This document shows positions 7,964 to 16,595 of a DNA stretch of 36,114 bases, in pieces. Numbering within the stretch: the first letter of the stretch is position 1; each line of letters starts with the position of its first letter. The notes under the pieces are model-generated. The model searched no databases, was not told the origin of the DNA, and saw only the letters and a list, made by a program, of their open reading frames with translations. The position numbers and the translations under genes are program-made. The DNA lies in NCBI GenBank assembly GCA_025351005.1, contig JANXWS010000068.1, positions 1 to 36,114 on the forward strand, given 5' to 3'. Source of the DNA: Pseudomonadota bacterium. Lineage in GTDB: Bacteria > Pseudomonadota > Gammaproteobacteria > Steroidobacterales > Steroidobacteraceae.

Positions 7964-8691
7964 GCCACGACTCCTGCCACGCCCGATGACGATGCCGGCC
8001 GCTGCGCGCCGTCGCGATCGGCGGCCGCGCGCCCCCCCAGCACGCCGGCGGCGCCCGCCGCCGAGAGGCAGAGCCCAAGGATCCCGATCGCGAGGAAATC
8101 CGTCTTGCCATAGCCGCGGTGTTCGAGCAGCGCCCGGAACCGGTTGCGCGCCCGGAAAATCACCCGGTTGAAGTGTTCGTCCGAAAGACCGAGGTCCCGG
8201 CAGATGGTTTCCTTCGCCTCGTCGTTGAGATAGAAGCGCACGAGCAGGGCCCGGTCGCGCAAGGTCGGCAGCTCGTCGAGCATGCGCCGCGCCGCCTCGG
8301 CCCACTGCCGGTGCCCGACCTGGTCCCAGTCCCGGTCCGACTCCGGGCTTGCCATGGAATCGAGCGCGGCGGGACTCGAGACGCCGCTGCGGTCCTTGCG
8401 CCGATAGTTTCGCAGGTGATTGAGCGCGACGCGGTACAGGTAGCCGCCCAGGTTCCCGGGCTCGGCGATCTCGCCGTCGCGCAGTTTCTCAAGCGTCGTG
8501 ACCGCTGCATCCTGGAGGATGTCCGCCGCGACTTCCGGATCCGGGACACGACGGAGGATCAGCGCCCGAAGGCCGGGAAAGTCGCGATAGACTGCGGCGA
8601 GGTCCGCAACCGGGTCGGCCGGCTGCGCGCCGGGTCCCGGGGCCGGGGGAGGGGTCGCCGTTTGCTCTTCGCGCTGATCGAGCAGTTCCAC
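7960..8691 (-). CDS. ECF sigma factor with C-terminal membrane helix
   Basis: A 243-residue ECF-type sigma factor. Region 2 spans about residues 32-98 (DPEVAADILQDAAVTTLEKL, LGGYLYRVALNHLRNYRRKD), and region 4 about 133-190, with a helix-turn-helix at DEAKETICRDLGLSDEHFNR. Unusually, a hydrophobic helix follows region 4 (about 199-219, FLAIGILGLCLSAAGAAGVL) and a polar tail ends the protein, so the factor may be membrane-tethered. The GTG at 8691 starts the recognisable protein; a TATACT six bases upstream (8703-8698) would place the transcript start at about the start codon, implying a leaderless mRNA. It is coupled to the anti-sigma-like gene downstream and divergent from the CHAT gene. A much longer open frame upstream is antisense to CHAT and not real. 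Confidence 0.88.
   Translation of the reverse strand: MELLDQREEQTATPPPAPGPGAQPADPVADLAAVYRDFPGLRALILRRVPDPEVAADILQDAAVTTLEKLRDGEIAEPGNLGGYLYRVALNHLRNYRRKDRSGVSSPAALDSMASPESDRDWDQVGHRQWAEAARRMLDELPTLRDRALLVRFYLNDEAKETICRDLGLSDEHFNRVIFRARNRFRALLEHRGYGKTDFLAIGILGLCLSAAGAAGVLGGRAAADRDGAQRPASSSGVAGVVA
8645..8654 (+). promoter_or_regulatory. strong Shine-Dalgarno deciding the CHAT start
   Basis: GGGGGAGGGG ends seven bases before the TTG at 8662. No in-frame ATG or GTG lies between this site and the signal-peptide core of the CHAT protein, so the site supports a TTG start. It lies within the antisense strand of the sigma gene's first codons. Confidence 0.5.
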
Positions 8692-11600
8692 GGCGGCAGT
8701 ATAAGCCGCAATGCGGCGGGACCGCAGGCGGCAGGGACGCCCCGCGCCGCTGCTTGCATATGTCTCGTCGCGACCGTCCTGCCGTGGGCGACCGGCCCGG
8801 CAGTCGCCGCGTCCCAATCCACGTGCAGCACCTCGGTGGCGGCGCTGCCGGCGCTCGAGGACCGCCGGCTGCCGACGCGCGGTACCGGACCGGTGCAGCT
8901 CTCGGTCTCCGGCCTGCCCGGCCACCGCTACCTGATCGAGGTCGAAGAGAGCGGCAACGACGCGCTGGTCGAGGTCCTCGACTCCGCAGGGCGCCTCGCG
9001 ACCCGCGCCGACCACCCTGAGCGGCGCAGCGGGACGCGGCGCGCCATCGCGACGCCGGTCGATGCACAGCCATTTGCAATTCGGGTGACCGGCAAGGAAC
9101 ACGCGGGCGTCTCCGGTACGACTCGGATCCGGGTCCGGGATCTGGCGGGGCTCGCCGCTCAACCGGACTGTCTCGGCGTCCTCGAGCTGCTGGCGCGGGC
9201 CGACGCCGACTACGCGGATGGCCAGCAGCTTTCCCGCGCCCTGCCGGGCCCGGCACTTGGAAGCGCAAGGCACTACTACTTGCGCGCGGCGGAGGGATTC
9301 CTCGCAGCGCACCGCGGCTTCGTCGCCACCGGCGACAACGCTCTCAGCGGCCCGACCGCGCTCGCGGCGGTCGAGTACCAGGAGCTGCAGAACTGGCGGC
9401 GCGCCCTGGAATGGAGCGAGGCCGCGGCGAACCTCCTGCAACGCGACGATCCGTACCGGCGCGCGCGGGCCGAAGCGCTCGAGGCCGCGGCACTGATCGA
9501 AATCGCGACCGAGTCGGCGCCGGGGCAGCCCATCGCGGGGTTCGACGCCGACTCGAAGGGACTGCACGCCCGCGCGCGCCGTACGCTCGGTGAGCTCAGC
9601 CGGTTTCACCTGCGGCGCCACGAGCGCTACGACGCCGCGCTGCAGCTCAACAACACGGGCGTGTCGTTCTTCTACGAAGGACGCTTTGCCGAGTGCGCAG
9701 CCGTGCTGCTGGGAGCGGGCAACGAATTCGGGGCCATCGGCGAACGTCCGCGTCAGGCACTCGCATGGCAGAACCGGGCGCTCTGCTTCTGGGGGCTCGG
9801 ACACCTGCCGGAGGCCTTGCACGCCTTCAACCGGGCGCTCGAGGGCCTCGGGCCGGATGTGTATCCCCAGCTCTACCTCGTGACGCTGAACAACACGGCG
9901 CTCGCCAATTACGCACTCGGCAACTTCGACGAGTCGCTGCGGATCCACGACCGGACGCTCGCCTTTGCGATCAGGATTCAGTCCCGCCGCGAGGAAGCAC
10001 AGAGCCTTTACGGGATCGGCGTCACCTACTACGCGCTCGGCGATCCCGGTCGCGCGCAGCAGTCCCTCGAGCGCGCGCTCGCGATTCGCAGCGTCGAGCT
10101 CGACGGTCGCGGGCGCCTGATCACGCTGCGAGCGCTGGCGACCATCTACGGGGAGCGGCACCTGCTGAAGGAGGCGCTGGCGGCCGACGAGGAGGCCCTG
10201 CGCCTTGCGACGGCCCCTTATTCCATCGGTCGAATCCGCATCCAGCTCGCGATCCACACCGCAGCAGCCGGCCGGCGCGACGACGCCACCAAGATGCTCG
10301 ACGAGGTGATCGCGACGACCGACAAGTCGGACCAGCTGGTCCGCGCGGAAGCGCTGCTGCAGCGTGCCGTACTGCGTCGCGACGGCGGTAAGGCGGCGGA
10401 TGCGCTTCGCGATCTGGCGGAGTCCCGGCCGCTGCTCCGCCAGTACGGCAGCGTCATCGAGGAGTTCGCCGCGGATCTCGAGACGGCGCGGATCCTGCGG
10501 CGACTCGGTCACACCGGGGAGGCGCTCGCCGCGGTCGATCGGGCACTCGCCAGGTCCGACGCGATACGGCTGCAGACGGCGACGCCGGAGTTCCGTGCGC
10601 AGCTCCAGACCCCGCTGCGGCCGGCGCACGACCTGAGGCTCGAGCTGCTGTGGCAGCAGTTCGACGAGCACGCACGAGCCGGCCGGTCGGCCGCCGCGGA
10701 GCACACGGCGGCGCTGGCGTTTGCAAGCGCGGACGCATCCCGCGCCCACTCGTTCGCAGACGTCGCGGCACAACGGTATTCCCCGGCGGTACGCAGCGAG
10801 CTCGGGCCCGAGCTGGCGCGTCGCGAGGTCCTGTACCGGGAGATTGCGGCGCGGCGCTTTGCGCTCGAGGCGCGCGAGGATCGATCGGGAGGCGACGACC
10901 CGCGCGCCGTGCAGCTCCGTGACGAGATTGCCGGGCTGCAGCGCGCGGCGGACATGGTCGACAGTGCCATCGCCTCGCGTGCAGCCGCACGGTCGCCTGC
11001 GACCAACGGCAGGGACGCGGCGCGGGCCGCGACGGTTGCCGGGTTGCCGGCGAACACCGCGCTCGTCTCCTACTGGCTCGGTGCCGAGTCCGCCTATGCG
11101 TGGGTGCTGTCCGGGCATCGCGTGCAGTGGCTGAGACTGGGGAATACCGCCGACATCGCCGATCGCGCCAGGACTTTTCACGACGCGCTGACGCGTTTCG
11201 TCGACGTGCCGGTCGAGGAGCGACGGCGGGCCGGCGCTGCGCTGTATGACGCCGTCTTGCGTCCGCTCGAGCCGTGGCTCGCGTCCTATCGGCAGTGGAT
11301 CGTCATCCCGGACGGCGCGCTCAGCTACGTGCCGATTGCGGCGCTGCGCGGTCGCGACGCGGGCGGCGACTTCTACGTCGTCGCACGCCATGACATTGCG
11401 CTCACGCCGGCGGCGTGGATGCTGCGGGCGACGGACCCAGCCGGGCGGGCGCGACCGGAGCGGCGGTTGCTGCTCGTCTCCGACCCGGTCTATGACGCTG
11501 CCGATCCGCGGCTCGCCGGCCGTCCCGAGCCCGCGCCCGCCGATCCGCGCTACCGGAGAATTCCGTGGACCGCGCACGAGGCCGAGGCGATCGCCGCACA

Positions 11601-12201
11601 GTTCCCCGCCGCGCAAATCGACCGGCTCGCGGGTTTCGACGCCACCCGCGAGCGGCTGCTGGCACTCGACTGGTCGCGGTACCGCTACCTGCACTTCGCC
11701 ACCCATGGAAGCGTCGATGCCGGGATGCCGCAGTTGTCGGCGCTGGTTCTTGGAGCCTACGACCGCAACGGACGGACCGTCGACGGTACCATTCGCGTGA
11801 CGGATTTCTCGCTGCTGCGGCTGGACGCCGACGTCGCGGTGTTCAGCGGCTGCGATACGGCGCTCGGCAAGCAGGTGCTGAGTGAAGGCCTGGTCGGGAT
11901 CGGCTATACGACGCTCGCGCGCGGCGCGCGCTCGGTCGTCGCGTCCCTGTGGCGCGTGCCGGATGAGATGACGGCGCAGCTGATGACAGAGTTCTACCGG
12001 TACCTGTTGCGTGACTCGATGGGTCCGGCCGCCGCACTCGGTGCGGCCATGCGATCGGTCGTGGTGCGCGACCCGTCCGCGGACCCGGCCCTGTGGGCGC
12101 CGTTTCAGGTGTCAGTCGTCACGCTTGGCGGGAGCCCGGAGCCGCCGCCCGCCGTGACGGCGCGTGTTTCATCGACCACGAACCATCGGGGGATGCAGTG
12201 A
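8662..12201 (+). CDS. exported TPR-CHAT caspase-like protease
   Basis: A large protein of about 1179 residues. A hydrophobic core (AACICLVATVLPWATGPAVA) ending in AVAA looks like a signal peptide. A beta-rich region follows (about 70-160, with GTGPVQLSVSGLPGHRYLIE), resembling a pre-peptidase C-terminal domain. A long array of tetratricopeptide-type helices spans about residues 190-680. The C-terminal CHAT domain (about 790-1160) has the caspase-like dyad: His1015 in LHFATHGS and Cys1064 in VFSGCDTALG, plus GARSVVASLWRVPDEMTAQL. CHAT proteases cleave specific partner proteins. The TTG start at 8662 rests on the strong Shine-Dalgarno and overlaps the divergent sigma start by 30 bp; it remains uncertain. 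The unknown gene downstream is coupled by a GTGA overlap. Targets may include the neighbouring sigma/anti-sigma proteins, which is inference. Confidence 0.88.
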   Translation: MLFALIEQFHGGSISRNAAGPQAAGTPRAAACICLVATVLPWATGPAVAASQSTCSTSVAALPALEDRRLPTRGTGPVQLSVSGLPGHRYLIEVEESGNDALVEVLDSAGRLATRADHPERRSGTRRAIATPVDAQPFAIRVTGKEHAGVSGTTRIRVRDLAGLAAQPDCLGVLELLARADADYADGQQLSRALPGPALGSARHYYLRAAEGFLAAHRGFVATGDNALSGPTALAAVEYQELQNWRRALEWSEAAANLLQRDDPYRRARAEALEAAALIEIATESAPGQPIAGFDADSKGLHARARRTLGELSRFHLRRHERYDAALQLNNTGVSFFYEGRFAECAAVLLGAGNEFGAIGERPRQALAWQNRALCFWGLGHLPEALHAFNRALEGLGPDVYPQLYLVTLNNTALANYALGNFDESLRIHDRTLAFAIRIQSRREEAQSLYGIGVTYYALGDPGRAQQSLERALAIRSVELDGRGRLITLRALATIYGERHLLKEALAADEEALRLATAPYSIGRIRIQLAIHTAAAGRRDDATKMLDEVIATTDKSDQLVRAEALLQRAVLRRDGGKAADALRDLAESRPLLRQYGSVIEEFAADLETARILRRLGHTGEALAAVDRALARSDAIRLQTATPEFRAQLQTPLRPAHDLRLELLWQQFDEHARAGRSAAAEHTAALAFASADASRAHSFADVAAQRYSPAVRSELGPELARREVLYREIAARRFALEAREDRSGGDDPRAVQLRDEIAGLQRAADMVDSAIASRAAARSPATNGRDAARAATVAGLPANTALVSYWLGAESAYAWVLSGHRVQWLRLGNTADIADRARTFHDALTRFVDVPVEERRRAGAALYDAVLRPLEPWLASYRQWIVIPDGALSYVPIAALRGRDAGGDFYVVARHDIALTPAAWMLRATDPAGRARPERRLLLVSDPVYDAADPRLAGRPEPAPADPRYRRIPWTAHEAEAIAAQFPAAQIDRLAGFDATRERLLALDWSRYRYLHFATHGSVDAGMPQLSALVLGAYDRNGRTVDGTIRVTDFSLLRLDADVAVFSGCDTALGKQVLSEGLVGIGYTTLARGARSVVASLWRVPDEMTAQLMTEFYRYLLRDSMGPAAALGAAMRSVVVRDPSADPALWAPFQVSVVTLGGSPEPPPAVTARVSSTTNHRGMQ

Positions 12202-12728
12202 ACTGCTGGACAGACAAGACCGTCACGATCAGCGACAGCTGGGGACCTGGCATCAAGGACGTGCTGTGGGCGCCGCTCGGCGCCGCGGTCACATTCACCC
12301 TGCGAGGGCGGTATCTTCGCGACGCACGCGGAACGCGCCAGCTCGCGCAGATCCAGGCGGAGTTTTCCTCGGGCTTCCTTTGCGACGGCTGGCAGGGAGC
12401 GATCTTCACGCCGCTCGGCACCAACCCGGTCAAGGGGGTCGTCGGCCTTCCTGCGTGGGACCCGTCGCAGCAGGGCAAGTACCGGGCGCTGATCGACGGC
12501 CCGAACACGAATCTGGGCGACTCCGGAACGATCCGACTCGAGGGCGTCATCCCCTACGTCGATTCGACAGGTCGGGTGGGATTCGACAGCGTCCGGCTGT
12601 ACTACGCGTTCAACGCCGTCCAGGGCGCCGTCCCCGACCTGGTCATCGTCAAGACGGCAACGCTGGTCGGGATCCCGGGAACCGTGCGGGTGCTCCAGGA
12701 TGGAGCGGGACACGGCCCGCCGGGCTGA
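12198..12728 (+). CDS. unknown protein coupled to CHAT protease
   Basis: A 176-residue protein of no family I recognise. It looks beta-rich with many Gly, Trp and aromatic residues (CWTDKTVTISDSWGPG, FTLRGRYLRD, SSGFLCDGWQGAIFTPLGTN, VGFDSVRLYYAFNAVQGAVP). It has no signal peptide or membrane segment, and two Cys near the start and middle. The GTG at 12198 overlaps the CHAT stop (GTGA) and has GGGGGA just upstream, so it is translated from the same message. The coupling makes it the best candidate for a dedicated substrate, effector or inhibitor of the CHAT protease, but nothing in the sequence shows which. Confidence 0.8.
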   Translation: MNCWTDKTVTISDSWGPGIKDVLWAPLGAAVTFTLRGRYLRDARGTRQLAQIQAEFSSGFLCDGWQGAIFTPLGTNPVKGVVGLPAWDPSQQGKYRALIDGPNTNLGDSGTIRLEGVIPYVDSTGRVGFDSVRLYYAFNAVQGAVPDLVIVKTATLVGIPGTVRVLQDGAGHGPPG

Positions 12729-12960
12729 CGAACCATCGACCCGGTTCGGTCGCCACCGCACGACGCCGGCGGTCGGTCGACGCTGCACCGCAGCAGCAGG
12801 CTCGCTGAGATTCCGGTCGGCGGCGCAACAGATTCATCAATGACGGCGGGCCGAACGGATCCGGGATTGGGCGCGCGCGCTCCTCCGGGCCGCGCGGCAA
12901 CTATGGCTAAGGCTCGTGGTCCAGTCTTGTTGAACCGGCGGCGCAAGAGCACCCCGACCC

Positions 12961-13320
12961 ATGCAGACGATGAAATTTGGCGCCATGCGGCGGCCGTCGT
13001 ACCTCGAAAACCTGCTCCGCTCATTGGTGCGGAGCCGTGGCTGGGTCGTGCCGGAGGCCGAGCCGATTCAGGATTCCGGCGAACTTCCCTCGGCGCTGCA
13101 GAAGCTGGCGACCGACGCGGAGACGACTAGCGGCGTCTGGCGCGCCTGGCTCAATCCCGACGGACGGCGACTCTTCGTGGCCGAACTGTCCGTGGATCTC
13201 TCCAGGGAACGCGGGCATCCCGTGTTGCTGGTGCATTATTACAATGACGGCGGCGTGCTCGAGGAATTCAGCGCCTGGGCGCACCTGGCAGACGGCGCGT
13301 GGCGGGAGTGCCAGCTGTAG
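12961..13320 (+). CDS. small protein of unknown function
   Basis: A 119-residue soluble protein without signal peptide. It has a basic N-terminal helix (SYLENLLRSLVRSRGW), a segment GVWRAWLNPDGRRLFVAELS that looks like paired beta strands, and an aromatic stretch HPVLLVHYYNDGGVLEEFSA. Its composition is protein-like, unlike the overlapping frames. The ATG at 12961 is followed by further in-frame ATGs at 12970 and 12985, and no strong Shine-Dalgarno decides among them. It lies 232 bp after the CHAT-linked unknown gene and may belong to that region, but the gap argues for a separate transcript. I do not recognise a family. Confidence 0.65.
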   Translation: MQTMKFGAMRRPSYLENLLRSLVRSRGWVVPEAEPIQDSGELPSALQKLATDAETTSGVWRAWLNPDGRRLFVAELSVDLSRERGHPVLLVHYYNDGGVLEEFSAWAHLADGAWRECQL

Positions 13321-13598
13321 GACGGGGCGCGGAGAGGCAGGGCGAGGCCGGCTGAGCGCAGACGGCGGCGGCTCGGATTCTGGGGCGAGGTCGCGTTCTG
13401 GCCCGCCCGGAGGCATCCGCGCGGCAATTCACCGGCCATAGTCCGGGTCCCGCGCGGCGATCACGGCCGCCGCGACTGCACCGATTAAAATTCCTTCACG
13501 TCGGTCGGCGTTCGCGGCTGCGCGACGTTTGTCCGACGGGCCGGCCCTTGCGCGTGGCGCAAGTGACGTCGATGCTGCCGCACCACGAGGGGAAAGGC
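13321..13598. other. 278-bp intergenic region, no gene recognised
   Basis: A TTAAAATT at 13486-13493 is the only AT-rich element and could contribute a -10 box for the DUF1800 gene, but no matching -35 is visible. A minus-strand frame across 13429-13500 encodes a hydrophobic run (ILIGAVAAAVIAA); without a start signal or family resemblance I do not call it. Confidence 0.35.
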
Positions 13599-15179
13599 GT
13601 GCTTCAGGTCGTAGCGATTGCGCGTACCGCCGGACCCTGGCGCTTCGGGTCGTGGCCTGCAAGGGCGGCGATCGCGGCCCTGACCGCCGGCGCGTGCACC
13701 GTCGCCGGCTGTGCACCGCAGCCCGTCAGACCGGCGCCAACGGCCGAGGCGGTCGACGCCGCGCGGCTCGAGCGCCTGACCTACGGCCTCAACTCGTCCT
13801 CCATCGCCGAGTACCGCCGGCTCGGATCGCGCGCGTTTCTCGAGGCGCAGCTCGCAGCCCGACCGCCACCGCTGCCCGCCACGGTCCAGGCCGAGATCGA
13901 TGCCCTCGAGATCGCCCACGCGGACCCCGTCGCCCTGCTCGCCGAGGTCAACGCCGAGAACAAGCGGATCAACGCACTCAGCGACGGCACGGACAAGGAA
14001 CGGGCCCGCAAGGCGCTGAACGATCGTGCCAACCGGCTGGCCTACGAGGCGGCACGCCGCGAGCTGCTGCGCGCGGTCTATTCGCCGGCGCAGTTGCGCG
14101 AGCAGCTCGCCTGGTTCTGGCTCAACCACTTCAGTGTCTTCCAGTACAAGGCCAACGTGCGCTGGCTGGTCGCGGACTACGACGAGCACGCGATCCGGCC
14201 GCACGTGCTCGGCCGGTTCCGCGACCTGGTGATGGCGACGCTGCGCCACCCGGCGATGCTCCAGTATCTCGACAACGCGCAGAACGCCGCGGGCCACATC
14301 AACGAGAACTACGCCCGCGAACTGATGGAACTGCACACCCTCGGCGTCGACGGTGGCTACCAGCAGCAGGACGTCCAGGCGCTCGCGCACATTCTCACCG
14401 GCGTCGGCATCAACGTCGGCGAGGCCCCGAAGCTGAGGCGGGACTGGCAGCCGCTGTACAAGCGCGATGGAGCGTTCGAGTTCAACCCCGCGCGCCACGA
14501 CTTCTCGACGAAGCAGCTGCTCGGAGCGACGATCACGGGTCGCGGCTTTCACGAGGTCGAGGAGGCGGTCGACCTCCTCGTGCGGCAGCCGGCCTGCGCC
14601 CGCTTCGTGTCGCGCCGCCTGGCGCAGTACTTCGTGGCCGACAACCCGCCGCCGGCGCTGGTCGACCGGATGGCCGCGACCTTCGCGTCGACCGACGGCG
14701 ACATCGCCGCGGTCGTGCGCACGATGCTGGTGGCGCCGGAGTTCGACGCGACGCGCGGCACCAAATTCAAGGACCCGATGCACTACGTCGTGTCGGCGGT
14801 CCGGCTCGCGTACGACGGTCGCGTGATCCTGAACACCCATCCCATCGTCAACTGGCTGAATGCGCTCGGCGAGCCGCTGTACGGCCGGCAGACACCCGAC
14901 GGCTATCCGCTCGGCGAGGCCGGCTGGGCGAGCTCCGGGCAGATCAGCCGCCGCTTCGAGATCGCGAAGACCATCGCGAGCGGCAGCGGTGCGCTCTTCG
15001 ATCCGGAGGACGGCAGCCACCCGGCGACCGGCGGCTTCCCGCAGCTCGCGAGCCGCATCTATTACGACACCTTTGAGCCCCGGCTGTCGGCGACGACGCG
15101 GGACGCGCTCGAGCGGGCGACCTCGCAGGTGGAATGGAACACTTTCCTGCTGGCGTCGCCCGAGTTCAACTACCGCTAG
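13599..15179 (+). CDS. DUF1800 family lipoprotein
   Basis: A 526-residue DUF1800 protein. The N-terminus has basic residues, a hydrophobic core and the lipobox-like VAGC (Cys38), suggesting a lipoprotein. The family body shows LERLTYGLNSSSIAEYRRLG at the start, then LREQLAWFWLNHFSVFQ, ENYARELMELHTLGVDGGY, DVQALAHILTGVGI and HDFSTKQLLG, and ends with FLLASPEFNYR, which is diagnostic. The GTG at 13599 follows GAGGGGAAAG with good spacing; earlier in-frame starts (TTG 13548, ATG 13572) lack one. DUF1800 genes are characteristically followed by DUF1501 genes, as here 15 bases downstream. The function is unknown; an envelope role is likely from the export signals. Confidence 0.93.
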   Translation: MLQVVAIARTAGPWRFGSWPARAAIAALTAGACTVAGCAPQPVRPAPTAEAVDAARLERLTYGLNSSSIAEYRRLGSRAFLEAQLAARPPPLPATVQAEIDALEIAHADPVALLAEVNAENKRINALSDGTDKERARKALNDRANRLAYEAARRELLRAVYSPAQLREQLAWFWLNHFSVFQYKANVRWLVADYDEHAIRPHVLGRFRDLVMATLRHPAMLQYLDNAQNAAGHINENYARELMELHTLGVDGGYQQQDVQALAHILTGVGINVGEAPKLRRDWQPLYKRDGAFEFNPARHDFSTKQLLGATITGRGFHEVEEAVDLLVRQPACARFVSRRLAQYFVADNPPPALVDRMAATFASTDGDIAAVVRTMLVAPEFDATRGTKFKDPMHYVVSAVRLAYDGRVILNTHPIVNWLNALGEPLYGRQTPDGYPLGEAGWASSGQISRRFEIAKTIASGSGALFDPEDGSHPATGGFPQLASRIYYDTFEPRLSATTRDALERATSQVEWNTFLLASPEFNYR

Positions 15180-15194
15180 ATCGAGGAAACTGCG

Positions 15195-16382
15195 ATGAAC
15201 CGCCGACAGCTCCTGGCCTTCGCCGCCGCCGCGCCCGCGCTCACGGTGGCAGGCCGCCTGCTCGCCGCGCCGCGCTCGCAGTGCAAGTTCCTGCTCGTGT
15301 TCCTGCGCGGCGGCTACGATTGCGCGAACCTTCTGGTTCCGTACTCGAGCAGCTATTACTACGAGTCGCGCCCGCACATCGCGGTCGCGCGGCCTGCCGC
15401 GGCCGACGGTCCGGGCGCGCTCGCGCTCGACGCCGACTGGGCCCTGGCACCGGCGGTCCGCGAGTCGATGGCACCGTTCTACGGCAGGCACCAGCTCGCG
15501 TTCATCCCGTTCGCCGGCACCGACGACGTCTCGCGCAGCCATTTCGAGACACAGGACGGCCTGGAGCTCGGCCAGCCGGCCGGCACGGCGCGCGACTTCC
15601 GCTCCGGGTTTCTCGCTCGCCTCGCGACGCTGCTCAACGGACCCGCACCGATCGCGTTCACCGACTCACTGCCGCTCGTGTTCCGCGGCAGCCGGGACAT
15701 TCCGAACATTTCGCTGAAGTCGGTCGGCAAGCCCGCCTTCGACGCGCGCCAGGCCGGGATCCTGCAGGGCATGTACGGCAACCATCATCTGCAGGCCGCG
15801 GTCGCCGATGGGCTCGAACTGCGCCAGGAGGTCGCCCGGGCGATGGAGGAGGAGATGGCGGCCGCCAATCGTGGTGCGATCACGACCAAGGGATTCGAGC
15901 TCGAGGCGGGCCGGATCGGCCGCCTGATGCGCGAGCAATACGGCCTCGGCTTCATCGACATCGGCGGCTGGGACACGCACGTCAACGAGGGCGGAGCGCA
16001 GGGCGCGCTGGCCACGAACCTCGAGAACCTCGGCCGCGGCCTCAGGACGTTCGCGGAGTCGCTCGACGCCGAGTGGAAGAACACGGTTGTGGTCGTCGTG
16101 TCGGAATTCGGCCGTACCTTCCGCGAGAACGGCAACAACGGCACCGACCACGGCCATGGATCGGTCTACTGGGTACTGGGCGGCGGGCTGCAGGGCGGCC
16201 GGATCGCGGGGGCCCAGGTCCGGGTCGGTGCCGGCACCTTGTTCGAGAACCGCGACTACCCGGTGCTCAACGATTACCGCGCCATCCTCGGCGGTCTGTT
16301 CCGCGCGATGTGGGGGCTGTCATCGGTGCAGCTCGAGCATGTGTTTCCCGCGACGCCGGCGCTCGACCTCAACCTCGTCTAG
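15195..16382 (+). CDS. DUF1501 family protein with Tat-like signal
   Basis: A 395-residue DUF1501 protein. It begins MNRRQLLAFAAAAPALTVAG, a twin-arginine-like signal, and continues with the family marker KFLLVFLRGGYDCANLLVP. Other conserved parts are FRSGFLARLATLL, FIDIGGWDTHVNEGG, VVVVVSEFGRTFRENGNNGT followed by DHGHGSVYWVLGGGLQGG, which give the Asp/His metal-site pattern of the alkaline phosphatase/sulfatase fold. It follows the DUF1800 gene by 15 bases, the usual pairing, so the two likely act together in the envelope. Substrates are unknown. The ATG at 15195 directly precedes the signal. Confidence 0.94.
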   Translation: MNRRQLLAFAAAAPALTVAGRLLAAPRSQCKFLLVFLRGGYDCANLLVPYSSSYYYESRPHIAVARPAAADGPGALALDADWALAPAVRESMAPFYGRHQLAFIPFAGTDDVSRSHFETQDGLELGQPAGTARDFRSGFLARLATLLNGPAPIAFTDSLPLVFRGSRDIPNISLKSVGKPAFDARQAGILQGMYGNHHLQAAVADGLELRQEVARAMEEEMAAANRGAITTKGFELEAGRIGRLMREQYGLGFIDIGGWDTHVNEGGAQGALATNLENLGRGLRTFAESLDAEWKNTVVVVVSEFGRTFRENGNNGTDHGHGSVYWVLGGGLQGGRIAGAQVRVGAGTLFENRDYPVLNDYRAILGGLFRAMWGLSSVQLEHVFPATPALDLNLV

Positions 16383-16383
16383 C

Positions 16384-16410
16384 AGCCTGTCCGGGTCGTC
16401 GCCCACGACA
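16384..16410 (+). terminator. weak hairpin after the DUF1501 gene
   Basis: CCTGTC and GACAGG bracket an inner GTCGT/ACGAC stem with the loop CGCCC immediately after the stop. There is no T tract. It may be a terminator or chance in GC-rich sequence. Confidence 0.25.
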
Positions 16411-16595
16411 GGGGCTGGCCGCAAGGGTCGAAACGTGTGACGCGCAGTCGGCTCGTGACGGCCGGATGACGGGACGCGGATCGCCGAGCGGCATCCGGAT
16501 GGCCACCCAGAGCGGCGCCCGAGCGGGATCGACTAGACTGTCCGCATCGGCCTGATTCGGAGCGACTGCGTGACCACGTGCATCGGAGCCGGGTG

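Noticed and set aside
7960..11706. A 1248-residue minus-strand open frame containing the sigma factor
   Set aside because: Only the last 243 residues are a sigma factor. The rest is antisense to the CHAT gene and Arg/Gly/Pro-rich without any domain.
13485..15542. A 685-residue minus-strand open frame
   Set aside because: It is antisense to the DUF1800 gene, whose family motifs on the plus strand are unmistakable. It reads like a high-GC shadow.
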